Assembly: GCA_020634615.1 (NCBI GenBank)
Contig: JACKBI010000004.1
Coordinates: 248,001-312,000 of the forward strand
From: Anaerolineales bacterium
GTDB taxonomy: Bacteria > Chloroflexota > Anaerolineae > JAAEKA01
DNA length: 64,000 bases
Reading direction: 5' to 3'
Shown here in pieces: positions 32,891-40,239 of this stretch (the stretch's first letter is position 1; each line of letters opens with the position of its first letter). Under the pieces are notes generated by a model. It worked only from the letters and a program-made list of their open reading frames with translations, was not told where the DNA came from and did no database searches. The position numbers and the translations under genes were made by a program.

Positions 32891-33745
32891 ATGACCATCC
32901 CCATCATCGATTGCCACCAGCACCTCTGGGACCTGAGCAAGGTCGAGTATGCCTGGCTGGTGCCGGCCTACGGGCCGCTGTATCGCACGTATCTGGCCAC
33001 CGAACTGGAGCCGCAGATGGCTGAGGCCGGTGTCTCGGCCACCATCTTGGTTCAGTCGGCCAACAGCTACGCCGACACGGTCTACATGCTGGACCAGGCC
33101 GACGTCTACCCGTGGATGATCGGCGTCGTCGGCTGGACAGACCTGCTCGACCCCGCCGACACCGCCAAGGCCATCGAACGCTTCAGCAAGAACCGCTATT
33201 TTCGCGGCGTGCGCCACCTGATCCACGAGGAGCCGGACCCACACTGGCTGTTGCAGCCGGTCGTCTGGGAGAGTCTGCAATTGCTGGCCGACGCAGGCTA
33301 CACCTTTGACGTAGTCGCCACCAAACACGAGCACCTGGAATGCCTGCCGGCCGTCGGCGAGCACGTCCCCAACCTGCGCATGGTCATAGATCACCTGGCT
33401 CAGCCGCCTTTCCAGGCCGGCGAGCCGGGACAGTGGGGCGAGGACATGCGCATCGCCGCCGAGAATCCCAACATCTACGTCAAGATCTCCGGCCTCGGCA
33501 CGGCCAGCGGCGACTGGGCTTCGTGGACCGCCGACAGCGTCCGCAAGCTCGTTCACTGGACCATCGACCTGTTCGGCGCCGAACGCTGTATGCTGGGCGG
33601 CGACTGGCCGGTTTCGGTGTTGGCCGGCGGCTACGTCAAGGCGTTCACCGTCTACAAGCAGCTTCTGGCCGAGCGCTCGCCGGCAGAGCAGGAGCAGATC
33701 AGCTACAAGACGGCGCAGGCGTTCTATGGCGTGGAACTGGGATAG
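32891..33745 (+). CDS. Amidohydrolase-family lactonase (L-fuconolactonase-like)
   Basis: 284 residues, amidohydrolase_2 (COG3618). The metal-binding start IIDCHQHLWDLSKVEYAWL (HxH as HQH), the strand VIDHLAQPPF, and the C-terminal LGGDWPV (Asp ligand) are those of L-fucono-1,5-lactonase / L-rhamnono-gamma-lactonase type enzymes. It would open a deoxysugar lactone formed by dehydrogenation of L-fucose or L-rhamnose, which fits the cluster. No matching deoxy-aldonate dehydratase was seen in the window. It interrupts the E1 alpha-E1 beta gene pair. Confidence 0.85.
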   Translation: MTIPIIDCHQHLWDLSKVEYAWLVPAYGPLYRTYLATELEPQMAEAGVSATILVQSANSYADTVYMLDQADVYPWMIGVVGWTDLLDPADTAKAIERFSKNRYFRGVRHLIHEEPDPHWLLQPVVWESLQLLADAGYTFDVVATKHEHLECLPAVGEHVPNLRMVIDHLAQPPFQAGEPGQWGEDMRIAAENPNIYVKISGLGTASGDWASWTADSVRKLVHWTIDLFGAERCMLGGDWPVSVLAGGYVKAFTVYKQLLAERSPAEQEQISYKTAQAFYGVELG

Positions 33746-33857
33746 GAAAGGGAAACGAGGGAAAGAAGGGAAACCAAGGAAAATATGTGGTCGTCCCCGC
33801 AGATACCGACCTCCGATTTCCCTCCTTTCCTTCCTTTCCCTCGTTTCCCTCCCCCAC
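33746..33857. repeat. Word-repeat palindrome (GGGAAACGAGGGAAAG / CTTTCCCTCGTTTCCC)
   Basis: Purine-rich words (GGGAAA, GAGGGAAAG, AAGGAAA) on the left and pyrimidine-rich complements (TTTCCCTCC, CTTTCCTTCC) on the right form a potential stem of about 40 bp between the lactonase and E1 beta genes. Confidence 0.8.
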
Positions 33858-33885
33858 CAGATACAACAAAAGGATCTGTTCGACC

Positions 33886-34869
33886 ATGCGTGAACTGACA
33901 TATGCCAAGGCCCTGCGCGAGGCCTTGATCGAGGAAATGGAGCGCGACCCGAACATTCTGCTGCTGGGCGAGGACATCGGCGTCTACGGCGGCGTGTTCA
34001 AGGTCACCGAGGGACTGCTGGCACGCTTCGGGCCGGAGCGGGTCATCGAGACACCCATCTCCGAGGCCGGATTCGTCAGCGCGGCGGTCGGGTTGGCCAT
34101 GACCGGCAAACACCCGATGGCCGAGCTGATGTTTATGGACTTCGCCTACGTCGCCGCCGATTCGATCTTCAACCAGGCGGCCAAGATGCGCTACATGTCC
34201 GGCGGGCGGGCGCAGGTGCCGTTGACCATCCGCACCCAACAGGGCGGCGGCCGCGGCAACGCGGCCCAGCACTCACAGAGCCTGGAGACCTTCTTCACCC
34301 ATATCCCCGGTCTGAAGGTGGTGCTGCCCTCGACCCCCTACGACGCCAAGGGCCTGCTCAAGTCGGCCCTGCGCGATCCAAACCCGGTGATGTTCATCGA
34401 GCACAAGCTGCTTTACAACACCAAGGGGCTGGTGCCGGATGGCGAGTATACCGTACCGCTGGGCAAGGCGGACGTCAAACGATCCGGCACTGACGCGACG
34501 GTGGTCACCTGGTCACGGACGGTGCTGCACGCGCTGGAAGCCGCCGATTTGGCAGCCGCGGACGGCATCGACGTTGAGGTGATCGACCTACGTTGCACCG
34601 TGCCGCTGGACATCGATACCGTTGTTGAGTCTGTGAAGAAGACCGGCCGGCTGGTGGTGGCGCATGAAGCCCATCGCCGCCTCGGTGTTGGCGCGGAGAT
34701 CGCCGCGCTGGTGCAGGAGCTTGCCTTCGACTACCTCGACGCCCCGGTGGAGCGCGTCGGCGCGCTGGACATCCCAACGCCCTATAGCAAGCCGCTGGAG
34801 GACGAGGCGCTGCCGGATGCTGCGAAGATCGTGCAGGCCATCAAGCGCGTGACGTACAGTGAAACGTAA
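33886..34869 (+). CDS. 2-oxoacid (pyruvate/acetoin-type) dehydrogenase E1 beta subunit
   Basis: 327 residues, typical PdhB/AcoB length. It has LGEDIGVYGGVFKVTEGL, ETPISEAGFVSAAVGLAMTGKHPMAELMFMDF, RTQQGGGRGNAAQHSQSLE and HIPGLKVVLPSTPYDAKGLLKSAL, all diagnostic of the transketolase-like beta subunit. An AAAAGGA site precedes ATG 33886. It pairs with E1 alpha (31687) to form the decarboxylating E1. A second, fused E1 is encoded at 47232, so the genome has two such systems close together. Confidence 0.93.
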   Translation: MRELTYAKALREALIEEMERDPNILLLGEDIGVYGGVFKVTEGLLARFGPERVIETPISEAGFVSAAVGLAMTGKHPMAELMFMDFAYVAADSIFNQAAKMRYMSGGRAQVPLTIRTQQGGGRGNAAQHSQSLETFFTHIPGLKVVLPSTPYDAKGLLKSALRDPNPVMFIEHKLLYNTKGLVPDGEYTVPLGKADVKRSGTDATVVTWSRTVLHALEAADLAAADGIDVEVIDLRCTVPLDIDTVVESVKKTGRLVVAHEAHRRLGVGAEIAALVQELAFDYLDAPVERVGALDIPTPYSKPLEDEALPDAAKIVQAIKRVTYSET

Positions 34870-34928
34870 TGCGTACTGCGTGTGGAGGAGTGACAACACG
34901 AATCACGGATTACGCACTACGTATCATG
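34866..34928. repeat. Word-repeat palindrome (TAATGCGTACTGCGTG / CACGGATTACGCACTACG)
   Basis: The spacer between E1 beta and the Gfo/Idh gene contains TAATGCGTACTGCG words mirrored by GGATTACGCACTACGTAT words. It overlaps the last codons of E1 beta. Confidence 0.6.
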
Positions 34929-34947
34929 AACCGCAGGAGTCAACCCC

Positions 34948-36051
34948 ATGAGCGATGAGTTACTGGATCTGGATTACAAGCCCCACATGCCGCCCAAGAC
35001 CGACTATGGCATCGGCATCGTCGGTTGCGGTGGCATCGTTCAATACGCAGTCTTGCCGACCTACAAGAAACATGGCCTGAACGTACTGGCCTGCCATGAC
35101 ATCAATCACGCGACCGCCGAGTCGGTGGCGGCGGAATTCGACATTCCCAACGTTTACGAAAACCTGGAAGAGTTGCTGGCCAACCCGGCCATCGAAATCG
35201 TCGAGATCTCGGTGCCGCCGCGGTACCAGTTGGAGATTGCCCGCACCTGCATCGCCGCCGGCAAGCATTTACTCTGCCAGAAGCCGCTGGCCGACACGCT
35301 GCCCCACGCGGCGGAGATCGTACGGCTGGCACGAGAAGGCAGCGTCAAGCTGGCCGTCAACCAGCAGTTGCGCTGGGGACAGGGCCTGCGGGCCGCCAAG
35401 ACGCTGATCCGCAAAGGCTGGATCGGCCAGGTCGTCGATGCGTCGATCCAGGTCAGCGTCAACACGCCGTGGCAGATGTGGCCCTGGCTGGCCATCTCGC
35501 CACGACTCGAGGTGCAGTACCACAGCATCCACTACATCGACGCCATGCGCTCGATCCTGGGCGACCCGATCTGGATCACCAGCCGCCACGCCCGCAACCC
35601 GTTACAGGGCGAGATCGTCGGCGAGACCAAGACGATCACCGTGATGGATTACGACACCGATCTGCAGGTTCTTATCGCGGACAACCATTACAACCACAGT
35701 GACGACTATTTCGCCGTCTTCCGCTTCATCGGCACCGAAGGGCACATCACCGGCACGTTGGGCGCGATGTACAACTACCCCGACGGCCGGCCGGATACGC
35801 TGCAGTGGAGCAGCACGCGCTACTACCCTGAGAAACGCTTCGAGGCCAAGCTGGAGGGCAAGTGGATACCGGACGCGTTCATCGGCCCCACCGCCTCGCT
35901 GATGCAGGCCATCCAGGAAGACGGTGTACCGGAGACCGACGGCCACGACAACCTGCAAACGCTGCGCGTCGTCGAGGCCGCCTATCAGTCGGCCGCCGAA
36001 AACCGCTCGGTCAACATCGACGAGTGCCAGGCAGTGCCCTGCCCGGATTGA
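34948..36051 (+). CDS. Gfo/Idh/MocA family oxidoreductase
   Basis: 367 residues. N-terminal Rossmann fold (GIGIVGCGGIVQYAVLPTYKKHGLNVLACHD), then ISVPPRYQLEIARTCIAAGKHLLCQKPLADT with the family's E/Q-K-P motif (here CQKPLA, catalytic Lys), and a C-terminal alpha/beta domain carrying QYHSIHYIDAMRSILG. The Glu of the usual EKP is replaced by Gln. It oxidises or reduces a sugar or inositol-like substrate with NAD(P). A deoxysugar dehydrogenase feeding the lactonase gene upstream is a plausible role (inference). Confidence 0.9.
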   Translation: MSDELLDLDYKPHMPPKTDYGIGIVGCGGIVQYAVLPTYKKHGLNVLACHDINHATAESVAAEFDIPNVYENLEELLANPAIEIVEISVPPRYQLEIARTCIAAGKHLLCQKPLADTLPHAAEIVRLAREGSVKLAVNQQLRWGQGLRAAKTLIRKGWIGQVVDASIQVSVNTPWQMWPWLAISPRLEVQYHSIHYIDAMRSILGDPIWITSRHARNPLQGEIVGETKTITVMDYDTDLQVLIADNHYNHSDDYFAVFRFIGTEGHITGTLGAMYNYPDGRPDTLQWSSTRYYPEKRFEAKLEGKWIPDAFIGPTASLMQAIQEDGVPETDGHDNLQTLRVVEAAYQSAAENRSVNIDECQAVPCPD

Positions 36052-36053
36052 TC

Positions 36054-36148
36054 TTGTACTCGTACTCCTCCTCGTACTCGTTCTCGACCCGCACGGGGAT
36101 CAGCGAAAGAGTACGAGTAGGAGGAGGAGTACGAGTACGAGGAGAAGG
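36054..36148. repeat. Word-repeat palindrome (CTCGTACTCCTCCTCGTACTC)
   Basis: The clearest example in the window: the left arm is built of GTACTC/CTCCTC words, the right arm of GAGTAC/GAGGAG words, with a central loop of about 25 bp. It fills the spacer between the Gfo/Idh and SDR genes, and its last GGAGAAGGAGG doubles as the SDR ribosome-binding site. Confidence 0.85.
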
Positions 36149-36157
36149 AGGCGTCAA

Positions 36158-37042
36158 ATGGAACATCGGTTTGCAAACAAGGTCGCCATCGTCACCGGTG
36201 CAGGCCAGGGAATTGGCAAGGGCGTAGCGCTGCGGCTTGCGCGCGAAGGCGCGGCGGTGGTAGTAGCCGACTACAATGCCAACACGGCTGGCGCAACGAG
36301 TGTCGAAATCGAAACAGCCGGCGGGCAGGCGCTGCCCTACGTTGTCAACATCGCCAACATCGAAGCGGTGCAGCGCATGGTCGCTGATGTCGTGGCAGCC
36401 TACGGCAGGATCGACATGCTGGTCAACAACGCCGGCGTGGTGCAGACCAAACCGATGCTCGATCTCGCCGTGGAGGACTGGGATCGCGTCATCGACGTCA
36501 ACCAGCGCGGCACCTTCTTCTGTCTGCAAGCCGTCGCGCAGCAGATGGTCCGCCAGTTGCCTGACGAGCTGCGCAGCGGCGCGGCTTTGGCAGACGTGTT
36601 GACAAACCAGCTCAGCCAGCCAGGTGGCAAGGAAGCGGGCGAACCGGGCCTCGCAGCCAGCTACGGCAAGATCGTCAACTTCTCCTCCATCGCCGGCCGG
36701 CACGGGCGCGCGCTGTCCACCCCCTATGCGGCCAGCAAGGCGGCCATCATCAGCATCACCCAGTCGGCGGCGCTGGCCCTGGCGCCCTATCGCATCAACG
36801 TCAACGCCGTCTGCCCCGGCATCGTGCCCACGCCCATGTGGACCAAAATCGACCAGGATCGAGCGGAACTGTTCGGCGCCAAGGAAGGCGAGGCCATGGC
36901 CGCGTTCATCCAGCAGGTGCCGCTCAAGCGCGCCGCGACGCCCGAAGACCTGGCCGGCGTCGTCGCCTTCCTCTGCTCCGCCGACGCCGACTACATCACC
37001 GGCCAGGCCATCAACGTCGATGGCGGATTTGAGATGAATTGA
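36158..37042 (+). CDS. Short-chain dehydrogenase/reductase with an insertion
   Basis: 294 residues from ATG 36158. Classical SDR: TGAGQGIGKG cofactor motif, NNAG (90-93), catalytic S177 (NFSSIAG), Y190 and K194 (YAASK), and the ITGQAINVDGG end. Compared with ordinary 250-residue SDRs it has about 35 extra residues (133-168, from QLPDELRSGAALADVL to about GEPGLAA) just before the catalytic strand. The family includes L-fucose and 2-keto-3-deoxy-fuconate dehydrogenases, which would fit the cluster, but specificity is not proven by sequence. Confidence 0.9.
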   Translation: MEHRFANKVAIVTGAGQGIGKGVALRLAREGAAVVVADYNANTAGATSVEIETAGGQALPYVVNIANIEAVQRMVADVVAAYGRIDMLVNNAGVVQTKPMLDLAVEDWDRVIDVNQRGTFFCLQAVAQQMVRQLPDELRSGAALADVLTNQLSQPGGKEAGEPGLAASYGKIVNFSSIAGRHGRALSTPYAASKAAIISITQSAALALAPYRINVNAVCPGIVPTPMWTKIDQDRAELFGAKEGEAMAAFIQQVPLKRAATPEDLAGVVAFLCSADADYITGQAINVDGGFEMN

Positions 37043-37170
37043 GAAACGGTTAATTGGAGAATGGTGAGTTGGTGAACGGTTAACCGTCCGCGACGCGACC
37101 CATAGCAACCATCCAGGAAATGACTACCGTGTTTCCCTGATTTCCCTGTTCGCCTGCCCCAGGAGACCCC
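37043..37170. repeat. Word repeats in the SDR - MetE-like spacer
   Basis: GGTTAATTGGAGAATGGTGA and GGTGAACGGTTAACCGT words are followed by GTTTCCCTGATTTCCCTG. It is the same style as the other spacers but without a full complementary arm. No gene is seen. Confidence 0.5.
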
Positions 37171-38208
37171 ATGCTAACCTACCAACCCAACGACCTTCCC
37201 CTCCTCCCCACCCAGGTCATCGGCAGCCACGGCGTGCCGGGCTGGATCTGGATCGTGCGCGACGCGGTAGCCGCGGGCAAGATGGGTCCGTTCGACATCG
37301 ACGAGGCGCTCAAGGACGCCACGCGGCTGGCCATCATCGACATGGAGGAGGCCGGCGTGGACATCATCTCAGACGGCGAGATGCAGCGCGCCGACTTCAC
37401 CTGGCACTTCCACGGCAAGGTCCACGGGCTGGAACCGCAGGAATTCGCCCGCCGGCTTGGCTATCCCGGCCCGGACCAACTCGATGCGTTCCGCGCAGTC
37501 GCGCCGCTGACCGTGCCGAACGGCTACGGCCACGCCGAGGAGTTCCGCTACGCCCGCACCTTGACCGACAAGCCGCTGATCTCGCCCATTCAAAGCCCTG
37601 TGACGCAGGCGTTTCGCATCGATCCCGGCACGGTCTACAAAAACAAGACCGAGATAGCCTGGGCGCTGGTGCCGTTCATCAACCAGGAGTTGAAGGACGT
37701 CGTGGCAGCGGGCTGCACCCACGTCCAGTTCGACGAGCCGGCCTACTGGATCGCCGACGGCGGCCCAGAGGAGATGGTGGAGATCTTCAACGCCTGCGTC
37801 GAGGGTGTCGAGGCAACCATCGGCTTCCACCTGTGTTTCGGCAACTTCCGCGGCCGGCCGGCAACGTCGCACCGCAGCTTTGCCGTCTTCGCTCCCCATT
37901 TCAAGGACCTCCACGTCGATGTGCTGCATATCGAATTCGCCAATCGCAACATGTATGAGGTCGAGCTGTGGGAGCAGTACGGCGGCGACAAGATCCTCTG
38001 CGCCGGCGTCATCGACGTCAAGGGCCGCAGCCTGGAACCGGTGGATGTGGTAGCCGACCGCATCCACACCTGCCTCCGTCACTGCGCGCCCGACAAGCTG
38101 TGGCTCGCCCCCGACTGCGGCTTCAGCCAGACGCCGCGATTCCTGGCCAACGAAAAGATGCGCGTGATGGTCGAAGCGGCGGCGATGGTACGCTCGGAGA
38201 TCGGGTAG
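37171..38208 (+). CDS. MetE-like (cobalamin-independent methionine synthase core) methyltransferase
   Basis: 345 residues corresponding to the C-terminal catalytic half of MetE only. The four zinc ligands are all in place: H220 and C222 (GFHLCFGN), E255 (HIEFANR) and C316 (APDCGFSQ). The N-terminal folate-binding half of classical MetE is absent. Such core proteins transfer methyl groups from simple methyl donors or methylcobamide to a thiol. Lying between deoxysugar genes and near five URO-D proteins and a corrinoid protein, it may pass methyl groups on from the corrinoid route (inference). Confidence 0.87.
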   Translation: MLTYQPNDLPLLPTQVIGSHGVPGWIWIVRDAVAAGKMGPFDIDEALKDATRLAIIDMEEAGVDIISDGEMQRADFTWHFHGKVHGLEPQEFARRLGYPGPDQLDAFRAVAPLTVPNGYGHAEEFRYARTLTDKPLISPIQSPVTQAFRIDPGTVYKNKTEIAWALVPFINQELKDVVAAGCTHVQFDEPAYWIADGGPEEMVEIFNACVEGVEATIGFHLCFGNFRGRPATSHRSFAVFAPHFKDLHVDVLHIEFANRNMYEVELWEQYGGDKILCAGVIDVKGRSLEPVDVVADRIHTCLRHCAPDKLWLAPDCGFSQTPRFLANEKMRVMVEAAAMVRSEIG

Positions 38209-38261
38209 GTACGGTTGCAGGTTGCAGGCGATTGATGATCTGCCGAAACGGAGACGTAGCG

Positions 38262-39317
38262 ATGGTGAAGTTGGAGCACAACGCGGTTGTGAACCGCATG
38301 CTGCGGGTCGATGATCTAGACACGCTGGGTGTCTCGACGCAGACGCTGGCCGAAGAGGCGATCCGGGCTGGCCGGGTGGATGATGCCGCGGCGCTGGTGG
38401 ACTACTTCCACCAGGAGATGCGCATCATGCACACCATCATGCGCACGTGGCTGACAGACATCACCCGTTACATGGTCGCCCGCGGCGGGCCGTCGGACAA
38501 CGCCGGCGAGCTTGCGACCGCCTTGCTGGACATCTGGCGCACCTATCCACTGGGCGAGGCGCTGCGCGAGCGCTGCAAGGAGGCGATCCGCGCCACCGCG
38601 GCCAGGACTGACAGTCCTGCGGAAGGACTGTCAGTCCTGGCCGGCGAAGACCCCATCGCGCTGCTCGACCAGATGCGGCTGGAGTTCAAATACCCCCACG
38701 ACGTGCTGGTGGCCTGGGTGCAAGACCTGCTGACCACCGTCGCGGCGCGCTGGGGCGAGGAGGCGGTGTTGGAGTCGATTCTCCAGACCCACCAGAGCAT
38801 CTGGGGCGACCGCTACGAGAACTGGGCAAAGCTCACGCCGCACGAGAAGCTGGCGCTGACGGTGGAAGGCATGCGCGGCGGGCATTTCAGCGGCGAGCGC
38901 AGGCGGGGCGACGTGACGGTGCGCGATGACGGCGACCGGCTGGTGATGGTCATGGAACTGTGCGGCAGCGGCGGCGTGCTGCGCCGCGGCGACCCGGAGA
39001 CCGGCCGCCCGCCGCATCCGCTGGGTGAACACGGCGTCAACCATGAGCCACACGACTGGACCTGGCAAAAGACTGGCATCCACTGGTATTGCAGCCACTG
39101 CGCCATCGCGATGGAATGGCTGCCAGGCAGGCAGCGTGGCCGGCTGCTGCGCCCGCTGGATCATGTCATGGACCCCGACGCGCCCTGCACATGGTACATC
39201 TACAAGGACGAAGACCAGACGCGCGCTTATCACTACCCGAGAACTGGTGTACCTACGCCGCCTGACGCGCCAGACTACGGCGAGGATTGGCATCTGGAAT
39301 ATCCTTCAGGTTTTTAG
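38262..39317 (+). CDS. Unknown protein with Cys/His cluster
   Basis: 351 residues from ATG 38262 (GGAG upstream; ATG 38235 is an alternative). The N-terminal half is helical. The C-terminal half has LCGSGGVLRRGDPETG, NHEPHDWTWQKTGIHWYCSHCAIAMEWLPG (CxxC with nearby His) and DAPCTWYIYKDED, suggesting a metal site. I do not recognise a named family; similar proteins accompany URO-D/corrinoid genes in related genomes as far as I recall, with low certainty. A perfect 19-bp palindrome is embedded in frame in the coding sequence (38600-38642, residues about 114-127). Confidence 0.7.
   Translation: MVKLEHNAVVNRMLRVDDLDTLGVSTQTLAEEAIRAGRVDDAAALVDYFHQEMRIMHTIMRTWLTDITRYMVARGGPSDNAGELATALLDIWRTYPLGEALRERCKEAIRATAARTDSPAEGLSVLAGEDPIALLDQMRLEFKYPHDVLVAWVQDLLTTVAARWGEEAVLESILQTHQSIWGDRYENWAKLTPHEKLALTVEGMRGGHFSGERRRGDVTVRDDGDRLVMVMELCGSGGVLRRGDPETGRPPHPLGEHGVNHEPHDWTWQKTGIHWYCSHCAIAMEWLPGRQRGRLLRPLDHVMDPDAPCTWYIYKDEDQTRAYHYPRTGVPTPPDAPDYGEDWHLEYPSGF
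38600..38642. repeat. Perfect 19-bp-arm palindrome inside a coding sequence
   Basis: Arms 38600-38618 and 38624-38642 (GGCCAGGACTGACAGTCCT and its exact complement) enclose GCGGA. The element keeps the frame and encodes ARTDSPAEGLSVLAG within the unknown protein. Confidence 0.9.
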
Positions 39318-39342
39318 TCGACCGGATCATAATGAGGTGACC

Positions 39343-40224
39343 ATGTTATCATCCGAAAAGACCGTCAACAATCTCCAGTATCAGCTTTTCATCGTTAGTA
39401 TTTCACTGCTCGCGGTGGCCAACACCGTAGCTCTCGTCTTTTTCCGAGGAACGCTCACAGGTGACGTGCTGGCGTTGGTCGACGCCCTGCTGACCCCGTT
39501 CTTCCTGGTTGACTTTGGCCTTCGCATGATCGCAGCCCAATCCAAGTGGCGTTACTTCTTTATCGAGTTTGGCTGGGCCGACTTCATCGGCAGTCTGTGG
39601 TTGCCAGGGTGGGATGTCCTGCGATTGTTCCGTGTCTATCGCGTCGTCAACATCATCCGACAATTGCCCAAAACTAGCGGCCAGACCTGGGGAACATTAC
39701 GTCGCGAGCGGGCAAACAGCATCTTCAGTTCGATGATCATGCTGGCGATTCTGGTGATCGAAATTGGCGGCATTGCAGTGCTCCATTTCGAAGGCACCAA
39801 TGCCAACGCCAACATCCTGACTGCTGGAGACGCGCTGTGGTGGGGCATTGTGACCATTGCCACGGTCGGCTATGGCGACAAATACCCCATCACACCGGGC
39901 GGTCGTTTCATTGGTTCCGCGGAGATCATCACAGGCGTGGCTGTGTTCGGCACGATTTCTGCTTACCTGGCTAACGCCTTTATCGGCCGGAGGAAGCAGA
40001 CCGACGAGAAGGAAGCTACCACAACAATCAACGTTCAGGACGTTCTGACGGAAGTCAAGCGTCTATCGGTAGAGATGGAACAGCGCCACAGCGACCTCGA
40101 GACACGATTGACCACCGACCAGGATCGCCATGCCAGTACACTGGAGGTCCGTTTGGGGCGAATCGAAGCGCTGCTCGGCGCCGCGGCCGAGGGTTCCAAT
40201 TCGAGCAGCAGCGAATCCTCCTGA
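39343..40224 (+). CDS. Voltage-gated-type potassium channel subunit
   Basis: 293 residues from ATG 39343 (GAGGTGA upstream). Six membrane segments: S1 about 14-34, S2 about 43-63, S3 about 72-88, S4 91-108 with arginines at 94, 97, 100 and 106 (LRLFRVYRVVNIIR), S5 about 128-148, pore loop with the K+ filter TVGYGD (174-179), and S6 about 188-214. A polar C-terminal coiled-coil-like tail (DVLTEVKRLSVEMEQRHSDLETRL) follows and probably tetramerises the channel. It forms a K+-selective pore in the inner membrane. Its relation to the sugar genes is unclear. Confidence 0.9.
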   Translation: MLSSEKTVNNLQYQLFIVSISLLAVANTVALVFFRGTLTGDVLALVDALLTPFFLVDFGLRMIAAQSKWRYFFIEFGWADFIGSLWLPGWDVLRLFRVYRVVNIIRQLPKTSGQTWGTLRRERANSIFSSMIMLAILVIEIGGIAVLHFEGTNANANILTAGDALWWGIVTIATVGYGDKYPITPGGRFIGSAEIITGVAVFGTISAYLANAFIGRRKQTDEKEATTTINVQDVLTEVKRLSVEMEQRHSDLETRLTTDQDRHASTLEVRLGRIEALLGAAAEGSNSSSSESS

Positions 40225-40239
40225 GAGATCTTCCAGACT

